From positions 9,385,915 to 9,449,914 of the forward strand of contig JAOANR010000006.1 in NCBI GenBank assembly GCA_030278955.1: a stretch of DNA of 64,000 nt, read 5' to 3'. Positions 34,710 to 46,036 of the stretch are shown piece by piece. How positions within the stretch are numbered: position 1 is the stretch's first letter; every line of letters begins with the position of its first letter. Under the pieces are notes generated by a model. It ran no database searches and had not been told where the DNA came from. It was given only the letters and a program-made list of their open reading frames with translations. The stretch comes from Hygrophila difformis. Taxonomy: Eukaryota > Streptophyta > Magnoliopsida > Lamiales > Acanthaceae. The position numbers were made by a program, and so were the translations under genes.

Positions 34710-36081
34710 ATGGGTGACAGCGAGAAAAACGCAACTGGCAATCATGAGGATGATGAAGAGGTCGCGCTGCAGCTAGGACCGAAAGTGAGCATCAAGGAAC
34801 ATCTCGAGAAAGATAAGGTTGGCTCGTTTTATCGTATAAGCTGGTGGAATTCATGATTAATTTTGTTGAGAACACTATTAAGATTCTTCGTGTAATTCAA
34901 CTGTTTGATGAAATGCTAGGATGATGAGAGCTTGAGGAGGTGGAAGGAACAGCTCCTAGGAGGCGTTGATGCTGAAGCTGTCCAAGGTACCACTGGTTTC
35001 CCATTTATGTGATGTGAACTTCTGCCTAAATTAGGGTTAATTTGAAGAGATATTTGGGGAATTTTTTTTCAGAGAATCAAGAACCCGATGTAAAAATATT
35101 CAGCCTTGCTATACTGTCTCCTGGAAGAGAAGACATTGTTCTTCCAATCCAAGAAGGTGAGAATCCTAAAGGGCTGTGGTTTACCCTGAAGGAAGGTAGT
35201 CGATACCGGCTGCGATTTTCCTTCAAGGTCTGCAATGACATTGTTTGTGGCCTTAAGTACACCAACACTGTCTGGAAGGCTGGACTCAAAGGTACGTGTC
35301 TGTATATCCCTGTCAAAATTTGGGGCTGAAGATTGATTGGCAGTGTTCTGATCGTTTAGAAGTTTACGACAATGATGATCATGGTGGTGTTTGATTTGTG
35401 AAAATAGTTGATAGCACCAAAGAAATGCTGGGAACTTTTAGCCCTCAGGCAGAGCCATACACACATGAAATGCCTGAAGAGACTACGCCATCTGGGATGT
35501 TCGCCAGAGGAACATATTCTGCAAAATCAAAGGTACTTCCAGACATAATGATTTATTCCTATTTCTTAACATTGTACATTTTGTTCAATCATATATAGGG
35601 AGTTTTCCGAACCAGTCATATAATTTCAATCTACAACAAACCGGACTCAGAGCTAGGATCAAGCTAAAAAATCTCAATAATTACAATTGAATAAAGCTTG
35701 AGCTATCAATATGTTGATTGAAATCATAATGATTTATCACTGTGTACAATTTTAGAATAGTTTTGGGCTTCTACAAAAATAATTATGAATTTTTTGAGGT
35801 TGATTGCTTGAGAGTTTGAGTTAAGAGTTAAGAATACGGTTTATGCAGTCATCGGTCATACATTTGGCAAACATCCATCCAATGTTATAGACCTATGCAT
35901 ATTGCCAATTGATTGATGTTTCAATTTATCCAAAAACACGTATCCTAAGCAAAAATCTGTAACTGATTATAAGTGCGAGGCTGATCAAAATTTATATGTG
36001 CAGTTTGTAGATGATGACAACAAGTGCTACTTGGAAATCAGCTACAGTTTTGACATCCAGAAAGAATGGGCCTCTGCTTAG
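34710..36081 (+). CDS. RHOGDI: Rho GDP-dissociation inhibitor (RhoGDI) for ROP GTPases
   Basis: Five exons, 34710-34817, 34920-34986, 35073-35291, 35408-35532 and 36004-36081, keep frame and give 198 residues. RhoGDI binds prenylated ROP/Rac GTPases, extracts them from membranes and holds them GDP-bound in the cytosol. The N-terminal arm is acidic (NHEDDEEVALQLGPKVSIKE, then DDESLRRWKEQLLG), followed by the immunoglobulin-like domain. That domain shows SLAILSPGREDIVLPI, WFTLKEGSRYRLRFSFKVCN, DIVCGLKYTNTVWKAGLKVD, MLGTFSPQAEPYTHEMPEE, TTPSGMFARGTYSAKSKFVD and the C-terminal YLEISYSFDIQKEW. These are the standard RhoGDI blocks. The ATG at 34710 has a family-typical start MGDSE. In Arabidopsis the homologue SCN1 restricts root-hair initiation to one site. 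Confidence 0.96.
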
Positions 36082-36947
36082 GATATTCTTGTCCAGATAC
36101 AGCTGCTGCAGTTTTTCATTCTGCAAATTAAAGGATTGCTATTATGGATGTGAAATTCATGCACATCAATTTCTTTTCAATTTTTGAAACTTATGGAGTA
36201 GTAATAACAATTATTGCCTAAAATTTAGTTATTTTTATCTATACTTGTAATGATGTCAAGTTTGTACCCGTAGTTTTTTATATTGTATTACAGAATTGGC
36301 TTCAAACGGGTTAATTTGAAGTTGTGCTATATTATTTTCATTCATAATGTAGTACTTCTATATACCATAAAATGGTGCATAAACTCGTGTATATATATTA
36401 GTAGTTCAGTTTGTGTTGAGATAAATACAAAGTTGAATTTTTATTTTTTTTTGACAGCCTATATATAGGTTGGGAAAAGCAAAATAAAAAAAATTAAAAT
36501 AAAAAAAACGCCCAGCTAAACATTAACAAACTAGAGACGAGGAACCAAGTGTCAGATGCATTAACTACGAATCTAAACACATATTTGTTTCAACATTGAT
36601 GGATCAAATACACATCTAACAAAAGTTGGATTCATAAATCATTATGTAGAATGAAGAATGTAAAGGGAAAAAAAACAATTAACAATTAATTGAATTTGGA
36701 ATTTTGTGTGGTTTGGTATGTTTCATAATAACAATTGAAAATTTGTGGGGCAAACTGTTAGACTTTGTTCACTGAATTCGATAAATTATTTTTAAAAATT
36801 AATCACATATTTACTTAGAATTATTTATCCTTAATTAATAAAATAATAATAATATCATTGAATTAGTTGGAATTAAGGTTAATTAATCATATTCCTCAAA
36901 ATGAACGACATTAGAGTTAGCATCCCTCTTTTGTAAAATTAAATTCT
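36082..36947. other. 3' UTR of RhoGDI followed by AT-rich intergenic DNA
   Basis: No open frame of note. The start of this stretch should contain the RhoGDI 3' UTR; the rest is A/T-rich without a recognised repeat. Confidence 0.5.
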
Positions 36948-37006
36948 TGGGCCAAAGTGGATTATTGTGAAAATTGGGCCGAAGGAGATTAGAGTGAAAA
37001 TGGGCC
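36948..37006 (+). promoter_or_regulatory. Cluster of three TGGGCC (site II) motifs upstream of the V-ATPase e gene
   Basis: TGGGCC occurs at 36948, 36975 and 37001, the last inside the palindromic TGGGCCCA. Site II motifs bind TCP-type factors in promoters of housekeeping genes. They lie about 80-200 bp before the likely transcript start, and a 5' UTR intron probably ends at the CAG just before 37436. Confidence 0.55.
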
Positions 37007-37477
37007 CATGTGCAGAAAATTGTAGCACCTATTTAACTGCCTACTACTGTACTGTATTTCAAAAACCATATACAATTCCTTGAAATGACAGAGAAAGCGC
37101 GAATGTCATCACTCATCAGGCTCAGACCTAACAAAAACAGTTATTGAATCTAATCAAGCGTCCGATCGTGCTTGGAGCCTCAGCATTCCTTCAGAAGCAT
37201 CTCCTCTGCTTGAAATTGTCGGGTAATTCAATTTGCCCAAATTATTGCGTTTGGTTCGATCAAAGAGACGCGGATCGGTATCCTTTTAAAAAATTTAGGG
37301 TTCTGTTATGTGCCTCGATCCTATTGAATATCGTCTTGTTATAACCCAATGTGTTTTGGAATCTCAAATTAGTTGCTGGATTTTTTAAATTGCTTATCTA
37401 CATTACGATTTTCGGGCTTAAACTCGTTACTGCAGGTACGGAATAATCATCATTGAGTTGAGCAAAGTTTGTTGGAG

Positions 37478-39618
37478 ATGGGGTTTCTGTTAACTACCAT
37501 AATATTTGTAGTGGTAGGGATTTTTGCATCCCTTTGCGTCAGAACCTGTTTCAATAGAGGACCCTCTACAAATCTGTATGGTTTACTTGGTTCCTTTTCT
37601 TTCTGGGTGATTGTTTTTATTGATTATTAATATTTTTTGTACAGCACAATCGATTTCCTTATCATGCATATCCTTGAACTAGCTTTTCTCTGTCCAAAGC
37701 AATAAATGAGACAATGACTTAGTGGTTTATATTTTTGTATTTATTGAGGAGGGACCTTATTTGTTTTTAAGTTCGGATTCGTGAACCAGAAATGAGCCAA
37801 ATAATATGGAAATTTCTTATTGTTGGAACTAGTAGACTGTTTGTCCTGGTGGACAAATTTGTTTACAATGGTCTAGTGGTTTATGGTCCGGAGTAGATTT
37901 ACGTGCTCTACTTTAAATATTTAGCATGATATTGCTACTATTTATATTTTGTATGCATAATTGAACACATGCTGGTATTTGTTTAACGGAAGATAAATAT
38001 TCATGAAAAGCATGTTGAAGGATGAAGTGAAAGAAATATTACTTGCAGAGACAAAAGGAGAAGCCAGGAAAGATACTTTTGAGAAACTGAGAATTGAGAG
38101 AAAAGTAGAAGCAGGAGAATGGAAAAAGAGAGAGATTTAGGGACTATTGTTATCTATTGCTAAACTTGGAACCAGATATTTCATTATTCGTTATACCAAA
38201 TTTGGAGGTACTGTGAGGATTTCCTTGACTTTCTTGATTGGTTGTGTACGTTTTAACTGCAAGGTCTGGTTTCTTGAACTTCTGTACTGATTAAATGATC
38301 CTAAAATGAAATGTTCTGTGGAAAAGAATCAAATGCTTTTGTGGCATTTGATGATGATAGTGATGTTAAGGCTGGTCGCATTAGGCCCTTTGATTTTACA
38401 ATGTCTAAACTTCCTTCACAAATTCAATGACATGATGGTATGATACATACGTGTCCATGTATTTGTTTCTGCTAAATCTGTATGCTTCCCTGAAAACATC
38501 TGGGGCACTAACTAATTCTCTATGCAATGCAGGTTACACCTGACACTTGTTATTACGGCAACAGTGTGTTGTTGGATGATGTAAGTTCTATACCCCTTTG
38601 TTTAAACAGTCAATTCACATTTCAGGGCTGTTATTAAATTTTTTGATGCCCTACATTATGTGTCCCAACTGTGAAACTTGTTTGATGTGGGGGAGGGAAA
38701 TATTGATGGTCGTATATACATCAAAAATATATTTAACAATATTAAGTTATAAATTCTAATTATATTTCTAAAAAAGTGCAATTTATAACTTTCAAAATAT
38801 AAATGGAATTAATTCTAATTTTCTAGGTTTGAAGGTGTAACCTCGTAAAAGAATTATTAAAAAAATTATTATTTTTAGCGTAAATAAGCCAATATTGTTG
38901 TAGAATTTTTGGAAAATATGTAATTTGTTTTTAATAATTGATTACATATAAAAATAATGTTTTTATTATTAAGGACTAATTTTTTAACTTTAATATGCAA
39001 GGTTGCTTAATAAAATTGTTTATGGTCCTATGTTGCATGTTTGGATGAAGTTTTGGTAGAAGCAAAATCAACTCCAAAAGTTGAAATTCTGATTTCAGTA
39101 AAAAGAACCTAGGAATGCTTCTACTTTTGGTTTTACATTTTGACTTTTGCATTTGTAGAAGTACGTCCAAGAATCCCCCAAATTCCCATCGTTGTATATG
39201 ATTTTAATGTTTCTTGTGTCAAATATATATACAATTGCTCACTATGCTGAAATCAGATCAATAATCTCTTCAAGTGCTACTTCTTGTTAATATGCATAAT
39301 CTCGCTGCTATTTAAAAGAAAATTTTGGCCAAAATACTGTCAGTTGATAGATAATAATACTAGTTTTGATACACAACTTGGACTAGTTGTCAAACTTTGG
39401 CAAACATATCAGCTTTCTTCATTAAATTTATGTTTTCGTTTGTACCTATATTTTTTATTCAGTTGCCCCATTTGTTATGCTTAAAGATTTTCTAATGTTG
39501 ATGTTGATGTTATCTTGCAATTACTCACCATAATATCTCATAATTTTGTAGGTGGGCAATAGTATACCTCGCACAGATGAAACCTTTAATCGTACCAATT
39601 TTAAGTGAATCGGAATGA
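37478..39618 (+). CDS. VHA-e: V-type H+-ATPase subunit e (9-kDa, Vo sector)
   Basis: Three exons, 37478-37575, 38533-38580 and 39552-39618, give 70 residues and a TGA stop. The protein is MGFLLTTIIFVVVGIFASLC, then RTCFNRGPSTN, then [20 protein letters not shown], then VYLAQMKPLIVPILSESE. It has two transmembrane segments (about 3-20 and 34-54) with the NRGPSTNL loop between them, the signature of subunit e in the ATP synthase H subfamily. It belongs to the membrane Vo sector of the vacuolar/endosomal proton pump. The gene is easily missed because the longest coding exon is 98 bp. It is also split in phases 2 and 2. Confidence 0.95.
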
Positions 39619-40084
39619 CACAATGTCTGGGGTTTGTCAAATTCTTTCATGAAAAACTATATCAATAACTGACTGGAAGTTCCATTGGAGAGTGATGAAT
39701 AAATATATGGGGGCCATATGCTCCGTAGGAGATTACCTTGTTACTATTAGATTTCGGATTTGTACGTAAATTTTGTCGATTCCTACTTTCTGTGCTGTGT
39801 AAATCAGTTTCTAGTTTTCCTTTGTTTATCCGTTGAAGGAAGACAAGTAAATTTGGAATAGTTGCAGAAGAATAATAGTATAGAAATTGGGGTGTTGTAC
39901 ATTTTTGGGATTCGATCAGAAGCTTATGTTTGGATCATCAACTAAATAATACTGTATCCATTTCCTGAGCATTTTATGTTTTGACCATCAAGGAGATTAT
40001 CATTCTGATGTGTGTTATAATATAATTTTATTTCATTGCACACATTGTGTTGTCCTTTTTCTTTTTTTGATCCAATAAAATGTA

Positions 40085-40601
40085 CTCCTTCCTCCGTTCT
40101 TTTATATCTTCTCCACTTCTATATTTCACGGCTTTATACATATTTTTAATAACTAATATCTCAAATTATATACACAAGAATTTATAAAAATTTAGTATTC
40201 TAAAACCATATGATTAGGCAAATCTTACAACATATCACTTGACTATGTTTTATCTTACTACCTCTGCTCTTTTTTAATTGCTCAATTTCAATCACTATTT
40301 TCAACTAGCTGACTTTGGGTGGTTTATATAATTCGTTACAAGGCTAAATAAAAAATAGTAAAATAATAATGAAAGTAGAGATTACAAACTACAAAACTCA
40401 TGTTAGATTTACATTCAAAATCATTCTCTAACATAACCAAATAAAGCTCCAAAGTCAGATAGTTGGAAACAATAATTGGAATGGAGCAATTTAAAAAGAA
40501 CGGAGGAAGTATATAACTATGTTTAAATTCGAATTAAATTTACTCAATGAACATTACAAACTATGCACATGGTAGACATGTAAAAGAAAACGGAGGGCTA
40601 T
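40085..40601. mobile_element. Stowaway-like MITE interrupted by another MITE
   Basis: The left part (TACTCCTTCCTCCGTTCTTT ... CATATCACTTGACTATG) runs to about 40257. The right part (ACTATGTTTAAATTCGAATT ... AAAGAAAACGGAGGG) resumes after 40510. Together they form one element split by the copy at 40259-40508. Confidence 0.65.
40259..40508. mobile_element. Stowaway-like MITE nested in the one around it
   Basis: The ends CTACCTCTGCTCTTTTTTAA and TTAAAAAGAACGGAGGAAG are inverted repeats flanked by TA. It sits between the two halves of the older MITE at 40085-40601. Confidence 0.75.
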
Positions 40602-40754
40602 TTACCCAAATTGAGTACAAAATCTCTGTGCTGTTATACTTAAATTTTAAGTTTATTTTCTTACACAACTTAAAAGCTAAATATAAAGTCCGAGGTCTGA
40701 TCTATTCGAAAATGATAATGACAATTACGGAGTATTATTTAAAATATGGACATT

Positions 40755-41065
40755 TGTTACAAATCACATCTACACTATTCATTGGGCATGCACAATCTTG
40801 AAGAGATTTGTGGATACTTTCAATTGCCCACATTTATTGACTTGCCTATTCTAATATTGTGTTGTGTAGTGCAATTTGGTGCCTATAAATAAGGCTCTCT
40901 ACATGATAATAAAGAACAAGATCATTCACTCTCTCCTTACTTTTCTTTGTATTCACTATAGTTTTTATTAAATCCTTTACTTACTCCCATAAACTATATA
41001 ATATATTTCTATCATAGCATTGCCATATATATAATTATTGAGCTACAGTTATATATTATATAACA
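40755..41065 (+). repeat. 5' LTR of the Copia element
   Basis: 311 bp with TG...CA ends. It contains a TATA box (TATAAATAAGG at 40884) that would start the genomic RNA, and AATAAAG downstream. Confidence 0.95.
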
Positions 41066-41085
41066 CGTTATCAGCACGAGCTACG
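41066..41085 (+). other. Primer-binding-site candidate
   Basis: CGTTATCAGCACGAGC lies directly after the 5' LTR. It resembles, but is not identical to, the tRNA-Met type plant site, so the priming tRNA is not assigned. Confidence 0.5.
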
Positions 41086-41142
41086 AACGGAGCTCTGCCG
41101 GAATTTCTTTGAGGTAATATTTTGTATTTCAATAATTCTATT

Positions 41143-42141
41143 ATGGCTAACTTGACAAAGCAGGATTTCAGACCACTGATGGTATCTGGAGATAATTATC
41201 TATCTTGGAAAATGGATGTTGAAATCCATTTGGAATCAATGGGTCTTGAAAAAATAATTGAAAAAGATAATCAGGCTTCAAACCAAGACCGTGCGAAAGC
41301 TATGATTTTCATCCGCCATCATCTTGATGAGGGATTGAAAACACAGTATTTAACGGTCAAAGACCCAATTGAACTCTGGGAGAATTTGGAAAAAAGATAT
41401 GATCATTTAAGATCAATTAATCTCCCCCGAGCCCAGTATGACTGGTCACACTTACGATTCCAGGATTTTAAATCAGTAAATGATTACAATTCTGCTCTGT
41501 TTAATATCGTATCACAATTAAGACTGTGTGGTGAGACAATTACTGATAAACAAATGCTAGAGAAGACATTCTCTACATTCCACCCCTCCAATACGGTGTT
41601 ACAGCAAACATACCGAGCACAGGGTTTCACTGAATATTCTGATCTGATTACGTTTTTGTTATTGGCTGAAAAGAATAATGATTTATTATTAAAAAATCAT
41701 GAAATGAGACCAATTGGCAGTAGTCCATTGCCAGAGGCACATGTGACTGAATCTTCTAGCCGTGGTCGTGGCCGTAGTCGTGGCCGGGGTCAGAGACCTC
41801 GTGGTCGTGGGTATAACCGAGGCCGTGGGAAAAAACATTTCCGCAACAATGTTTACATTAGGCCCACGACAGACACACGTAATCAGAATCAGGGCAACAC
41901 CAGAGGTGATGTCCAAGAACAGAACTATGAAGAAGCAAAATGCGATAGATGCGGCCTAAAAGGGCACTGGTACAAAAATTGTCGTACCAGAGATCATTGG
42001 GTGAAACTTTATCAAGATTCCCAGAGGGATAAAGGAAAAAGGGTGGTTGAAACAAACCATGTTGACAGAATGAATTCTGAGGAGAATATGCCCAATATCC
42101 CAGAATTTCAAGTTGAAGATTTATATAATGATTTAGTTTAA
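41143..42141 (+). CDS. gag: Copia gag polyprotein
   Basis: 332 residues from the ATG at 41143 (the frame opens seven codons earlier at a TTG). The N-terminal half is the gag/UBN2-type capsid domain (NYLSWKMDVEIHLESMGLE ... LWENLEKRY ... FNIVSQLRLCGETITDKQML). An RGG-rich stretch at about residues 207-235 (RGRGRSRGRGQRPRGRGYNR) is followed by a CCHC zinc knuckle starting at residue 267 (CDRCGLKGHWYKNC). The knuckle binds the genomic RNA. The frame closes with TAA five bases before the ATG of the next frame. Confidence 0.93.
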   Translation: MANLTKQDFRPLMVSGDNYLSWKMDVEIHLESMGLEKIIEKDNQASNQDRAKAMIFIRHHLDEGLKTQYLTVKDPIELWENLEKRYDHLRSINLPRAQYDWSHLRFQDFKSVNDYNSALFNIVSQLRLCGETITDKQMLEKTFSTFHPSNTVLQQTYRAQGFTEYSDLITFLLLAEKNNDLLLKNHEMRPIGSSPLPEAHVTESSSRGRGRSRGRGQRPRGRGYNRGRGKKHFRNNVYIRPTTDTRNQNQGNTRGDVQEQNYEEAKCDRCGLKGHWYKNCRTRDHWVKLYQDSQRDKGKRVVETNHVDRMNSEENMPNIPEFQVEDLYNDLV

Positions 42142-42146
42142 TTGTT

Positions 42147-45100
42147 ATGTTGTATTATTATTTTTATTACGCTTTGAACTTCTGTATCTGTCTTTACTTT
42201 TGTATGTGTGCTATCTTATTGTCTCTGTATTGTAATATTTCACTTATGTTAAATCTTGTTTTAATATTAATTATATCTTGTTTTAATTCCAGCAAAATGG
42301 GGAATTTTAAAAGTGATAATATATGTCTTATTGATAGTGCTTCAACGCACACAATACTAAAAGACATAAGGTATTTTTCCAATTTAAAAATGGGAGATAC
42401 AAATATAAACACAATATGTGGTAGTGCAAATATTATACAAGGAATTGGCACAGCCAACCTTATTTTCCCAAAGGGAACAAAATTAATTGTGAAAAATGCA
42501 CTCCTATCTCCCAAGTCTCGAAGAAATTTATTAAGTTTTAAAGATATCCGAGAAAATGGGTATCATCTCGAGACATCGACTTCAGAGAATGTCGAATATT
42601 TATTAATTACAAATACCACACATGGTAAGAAATATATATTGGAAAAATTACCAGCTCTGTCTTCTGGATTGTATTTTTCAAAGATAAATACAATTGAAAA
42701 TTATCACTTAGACCACAGGTCTAATATTCCCCAAATAAATCCGAGGTTTATTAATGGCCAGAGTCCCACTAATATATATCATCCCAAAATAGGCCAGAAG
42801 TCTATTGGAAGCCATAGGCTTAATGATGAATATATGATATGGCATGATCGCCTAGGCCATCCTGGCTCTACAATGATGAGGCGAATTATTACAAATAGTC
42901 ATGGCCATTCATTACAGGGACAAAAGTTGCTACAACATAATGATTATATATGTGTTGCTTGCTCCCAAGGAAAATTGATTTCCAAACATTCACCAACGAA
43001 AGTGGGAAATGAAAGCCCCAGTTTTCTTGAAAGAATTCAGGGTGATATATGTGGACCTATAGATCCACCATGTGGACCATTTAAATATTTTATGGTGCTA
43101 ATTGATGCATCAACACGATGGTCCAATGTATCATTATTATCATCTCGTAACCATGCGTTTGCAAAATTACTTGCTCAAATTATTAAATTACGAGCACAGT
43201 TTCCTGATTATACAATAAAAAATATCCGATTGGATAATGCTGGTGAATATTCATCCCAGAGGTTTGATGAATACTGCATGTCAATTGGCATAACAGTTGA
43301 GCATCCTGTTGCTCATGTCCATACACAGAATGGACTTGCTGAATCGCTTATAAAGCGTTTACAATTAATTGCCAGACCATTATTAATGAGATCTGGATTG
43401 CCATTGACAGCTTGGGGGCATGCAATATTACATGCAGCAAAATTAGTGCGGTTAAGACCGACACATTATCATGAATACTCCCCTACACAATTAACATTTG
43501 GGCATGAACCCAATATATCCCATCTCAGAGTATTTGGTTGCGCAGTATATGTTCCGATTGCACCACCTCAGCGCACAAAGATGGGTCCCCAACGTAGATT
43601 GGGAATATATGTCGGGTATGAATCACCATCGATTATTCGATATCTCGAACCATTAACTGGTGATTTATTTACTGCGAAATACAAAGATTGTCATTTTGAC
43701 GAATCTCATTTCCCGACATTAGGGGGAGACAGAAATCAACCAAAGAAAGAAAAAGAAATCAACTGGAAAACACCGTTAGATTTCTTCGATCCTCGTACAA
43801 ATGATTGTGAACTAGAAGTACAAAGAATTGTACATTTGCAGAGTATTGCAAATCAATTGCCGGACGCATTATGCGACTCTAAAAGAGTAACAAAATCTCT
43901 TATACCGGCAGCAAATGTTCCAATCAAAATTAATGTCCCAGAGGGACCAATTACAAGTGCCAAAGATGAATCTACTGCACGCTTGAAGCGTGGTAGACCA
44001 GCAGGTTCAAAAGATAAAAATCCTCGAAAGAAAAGAGGATCAAAAATCATTGAAAGTGACAAAATTACAGAAAATATTCCAGAGGAAAAAGAAGCTCTTG
44101 AAGAGCAAGTTGCTCCAGAGGAGCAGGAACTTGCAGCTCCAGAGGAGAATGAACTTGAAAATAATGAAATATCAATCAATTTTGTCACAAGCAGAAATGT
44201 TTGGAATCGAGATGCAATTATCATAGATAATGTATTCTCGTACCACATAGCACTTGACATCATAAATGATGACGAGGATCATGAACCAAATTCGGTTGAT
44301 GAATGTCGGAAAAGAAAAGATTGGCCAAAATGGAAAGATGCAATCCAATCTGAATTGGATTCCCTGGCTAGACGAAATGTGTTTGGACCGATTGTCAAAA
44401 CACCAGAAAATATAAAGCCAGTCGGATACAGATGGATTTTTGTAAGAAAAAGAAATGACAAAAATGAAATTGTCAGATACAAAGCGAGATTAGTCGCCCA
44501 AGGGTTTTCACAGAGACCCGGATTTGATTATGATGAAACATATTCCCCCGTAATGGATGGAATAACATTTAGATATCTTATCAGTTTAGCAGTCCATCAA
44601 AATCTTGAAATGAGATTGATGGATGTTATTACTGCGTATCTATATGGAAATTTAGATACAGATATCTATATGAAGGTCCCAGAGGGATTAAAAATGTCAG
44701 AGACATATGAATCAAATCCTAGACATATGTATTCCATCAAATTACAAAAATCCCTATATGGACTGAAACAGTCCGGGCGAATGTGGTATAACCGACTCAG
44801 TGAGTCATTGATACAAGAGGGTTATACAAATGACCCAATTTGTCCATGTATTTTCATTAAGAAAAATGGACAAGGGTTTGTAATCATTGCAGTTTATGTT
44901 GATGATCTCAACTTGATTGGAACTCCAGATGAGCTCCAAAAGGCTGTTGAATACCTAAAAAAGGAGTTTGAAATCAAAGATTTTGGTAAAACCAAATCAT
45001 GCCTTGGTTTGCAAATTGAATATTTAAATAATGGAACTTTTGTCCATCAAACAGCTTATACTCAGAGAGTATTAAAGCGATTTTATATGGATAAAGCACA

Positions 45101-45899
45101 TCCATTGAGTACTCCAATGGTCGTAAGGTCACTTGATATAAAAAAGGATCCGTTTAGACCACAAGACGAAGATGAACAAATTCTTGGACCAGAGGTCCCA
45201 TATTTAAGTGCCATAGGTGCTTTAATGTATCTCGCAAACTGCACTAGACCAGATATATCATTTGCAGTAAATTTATTAGCGAGATTCAGTTCATCTCCTA
45301 CAAAACGACATTGGAATGGAATTAAACATATATTTCGCTATCTCCAAGGAACTATTGATCTTGGGTTATTTTACCCAAATAATTCTCGACATGAAATAAT
45401 CGGCTTTGCTGATGCTGGATATTTGTCAGATCCGCATAAAGCCAAATCTCAAACTGGCTATGTTTTTACATGCGGTGGTACTGCAATTTCATGGAGATCA
45501 ATGAAGCAGACTTTGACTGCTACTTCGTCAAATCATGCTGAAATTTTAGCAATCCATGAAGCCAGTCGAGAATGTGTATGGTTGCGATCTTTGATGCACC
45601 ATATATTGAAAAATTGTGGCATAACTACTGAAGAAAAAATACCCCCAACAATTTTATACGAGGATAATGCAGCATGTATAGCACAATTGAAGGAAGGGTA
45701 TATTAAAGGAGATAGAACAAAACACATTTCACCGAAATTTTTCTACACTCATGATCTACAGAAAAATGGTGAAATAGATGTGCAACAAATCCGTTCAACT
45801 GATAATCTTGCAGATCTATTTACCAAGGCATTACCGACTGCAACCTTCGAGAAGCTCGTAAAGAAAATTGGAATGTGGCGACTTCGAAATTTAAAATGA
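42147..45899 (+). CDS. pol: Copia pol polyprotein: protease, integrase, reverse transcriptase, RNase H
   Basis: An uninterrupted 1250-codon frame, in a different frame from gag. In order it has the protease (LIDSASTHTI, near 62) and the GAG-pre-integrase zinc finger (WHDRLGHPG near 232, CVACSQGK near 270). The integrase DDE core follows (GDICGP near 295, LDNAGEYSS near 365, ending with the E of GLAESLIKR). Then come reverse transcriptase (YRWIFVRKRN, ARLVAQGFSQ, YVDD near 916) and RNase H (GFADAGYLSDP near 1086, ATSSNHAEI, YEDNAAC). The order PR-IN-RT-RH defines Copia. The first 50 codons are a hydrophobic, T-rich stretch unlike any domain; the true start may be ATG 42297. Confidence 0.95.
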   Translation: MLYYYFYYALNFCICLYFCMCAILLSLYCNISLMLNLVLILIISCFNSSKMGNFKSDNICLIDSASTHTILKDIRYFSNLKMGDTNINTICGSANIIQGIGTANLIFPKGTKLIVKNALLSPKSRRNLLSFKDIRENGYHLETSTSENVEYLLITNTTHGKKYILEKLPALSSGLYFSKINTIENYHLDHRSNIPQINPRFINGQSPTNIYHPKIGQKSIGSHRLNDEYMIWHDRLGHPGSTMMRRIITNSHGHSLQGQKLLQHNDYICVACSQGKLISKHSPTKVGNESPSFLERIQGDICGPIDPPCGPFKYFMVLIDASTRWSNVSLLSSRNHAFAKLLAQIIKLRAQFPDYTIKNIRLDNAGEYSSQRFDEYCMSIGITVEHPVAHVHTQNGLAESLIKRLQLIARPLLMRSGLPLTAWGHAILHAAKLVRLRPTHYHEYSPTQLTFGHEPNISHLRVFGCAVYVPIAPPQRTKMGPQRRLGIYVGYESPSIIRYLEPLTGDLFTAKYKDCHFDESHFPTLGGDRNQPKKEKEINWKTPLDFFDPRTNDCELEVQRIVHLQSIANQLPDALCDSKRVTKSLIPAANVPIKINVPEGPITSAKDESTARLKRGRPAGSKDKNPRKKRGSKIIESDKITENIPEEKEALEEQVAPEEQELAAPEENELENNEISINFVTSRNVWNRDAIIIDNVFSYHIALDIINDDEDHEPNSVDECRKRKDWPKWKDAIQSELDSLARRNVFGPIVKTPENIKPVGYRWIFVRKRNDKNEIVRYKARLVAQGFSQRPGFDYDETYSPVMDGITFRYLISLAVHQNLEMRLMDVITAYLYGNLDTDIYMKVPEGLKMSETYESNPRHMYSIKLQKSLYGLKQSGRMWYNRLSESLIQEGYTNDPICPCIFIKKNGQGFVIIAVYVDDLNLIGTPDELQKAVEYLKKEFEIKDFGKTKSCLGLQIEYLNNGTFVHQTAYTQRVLKRFYMDKAHPLSTPMVVRSLDIKKDPFRPQDEDEQILGPEVPYLSAIGALMYLANCTRPDISFAVNLLARFSSSPTKRHWNGIKHIFRYLQGTIDLGLFYPNNSRHEIIGFADAGYLSDPHKAKSQTGYVFTCGGTAISWRSMKQTLTATSSNHAEILAIHEASRECVWLRSLMHHILKNCGITTEEKIPPTILYEDNAACIAQLKEGYIKGDRTKHISPKFFYTHDLQKNGEIDVQQIRSTDNLADLFTKALPTATFEKLVKKIGMWRLRNLK

Positions 45900-46023
45900 T
45901 GACAAATCAGGGGGAGCCACAAATACAAGAATACTGTACTCTTTTTCCTTCACTAGGATTTTTTTTCCCACTGGGTTTTTTCCTAATAAGGTTTTAACGA
46001 GGCATATTCTTTGTATAAAGTAT

Positions 46024-46036
46024 CCACAAGGGGGAG
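46024..46036 (+). other. Polypurine tract
   Basis: CACAAGGGGGAG ends right at the 3' LTR start and would prime plus-strand DNA synthesis. A similar AAATCAGGGGGAGCC lies near 45903. Confidence 0.85.

Noticed and set aside
43853..44263. 136-codon minus-strand frame within Copia pol
   Set aside because: Shadow of the pol frame; composition mirrors the Glu/Lys-rich pol linker.
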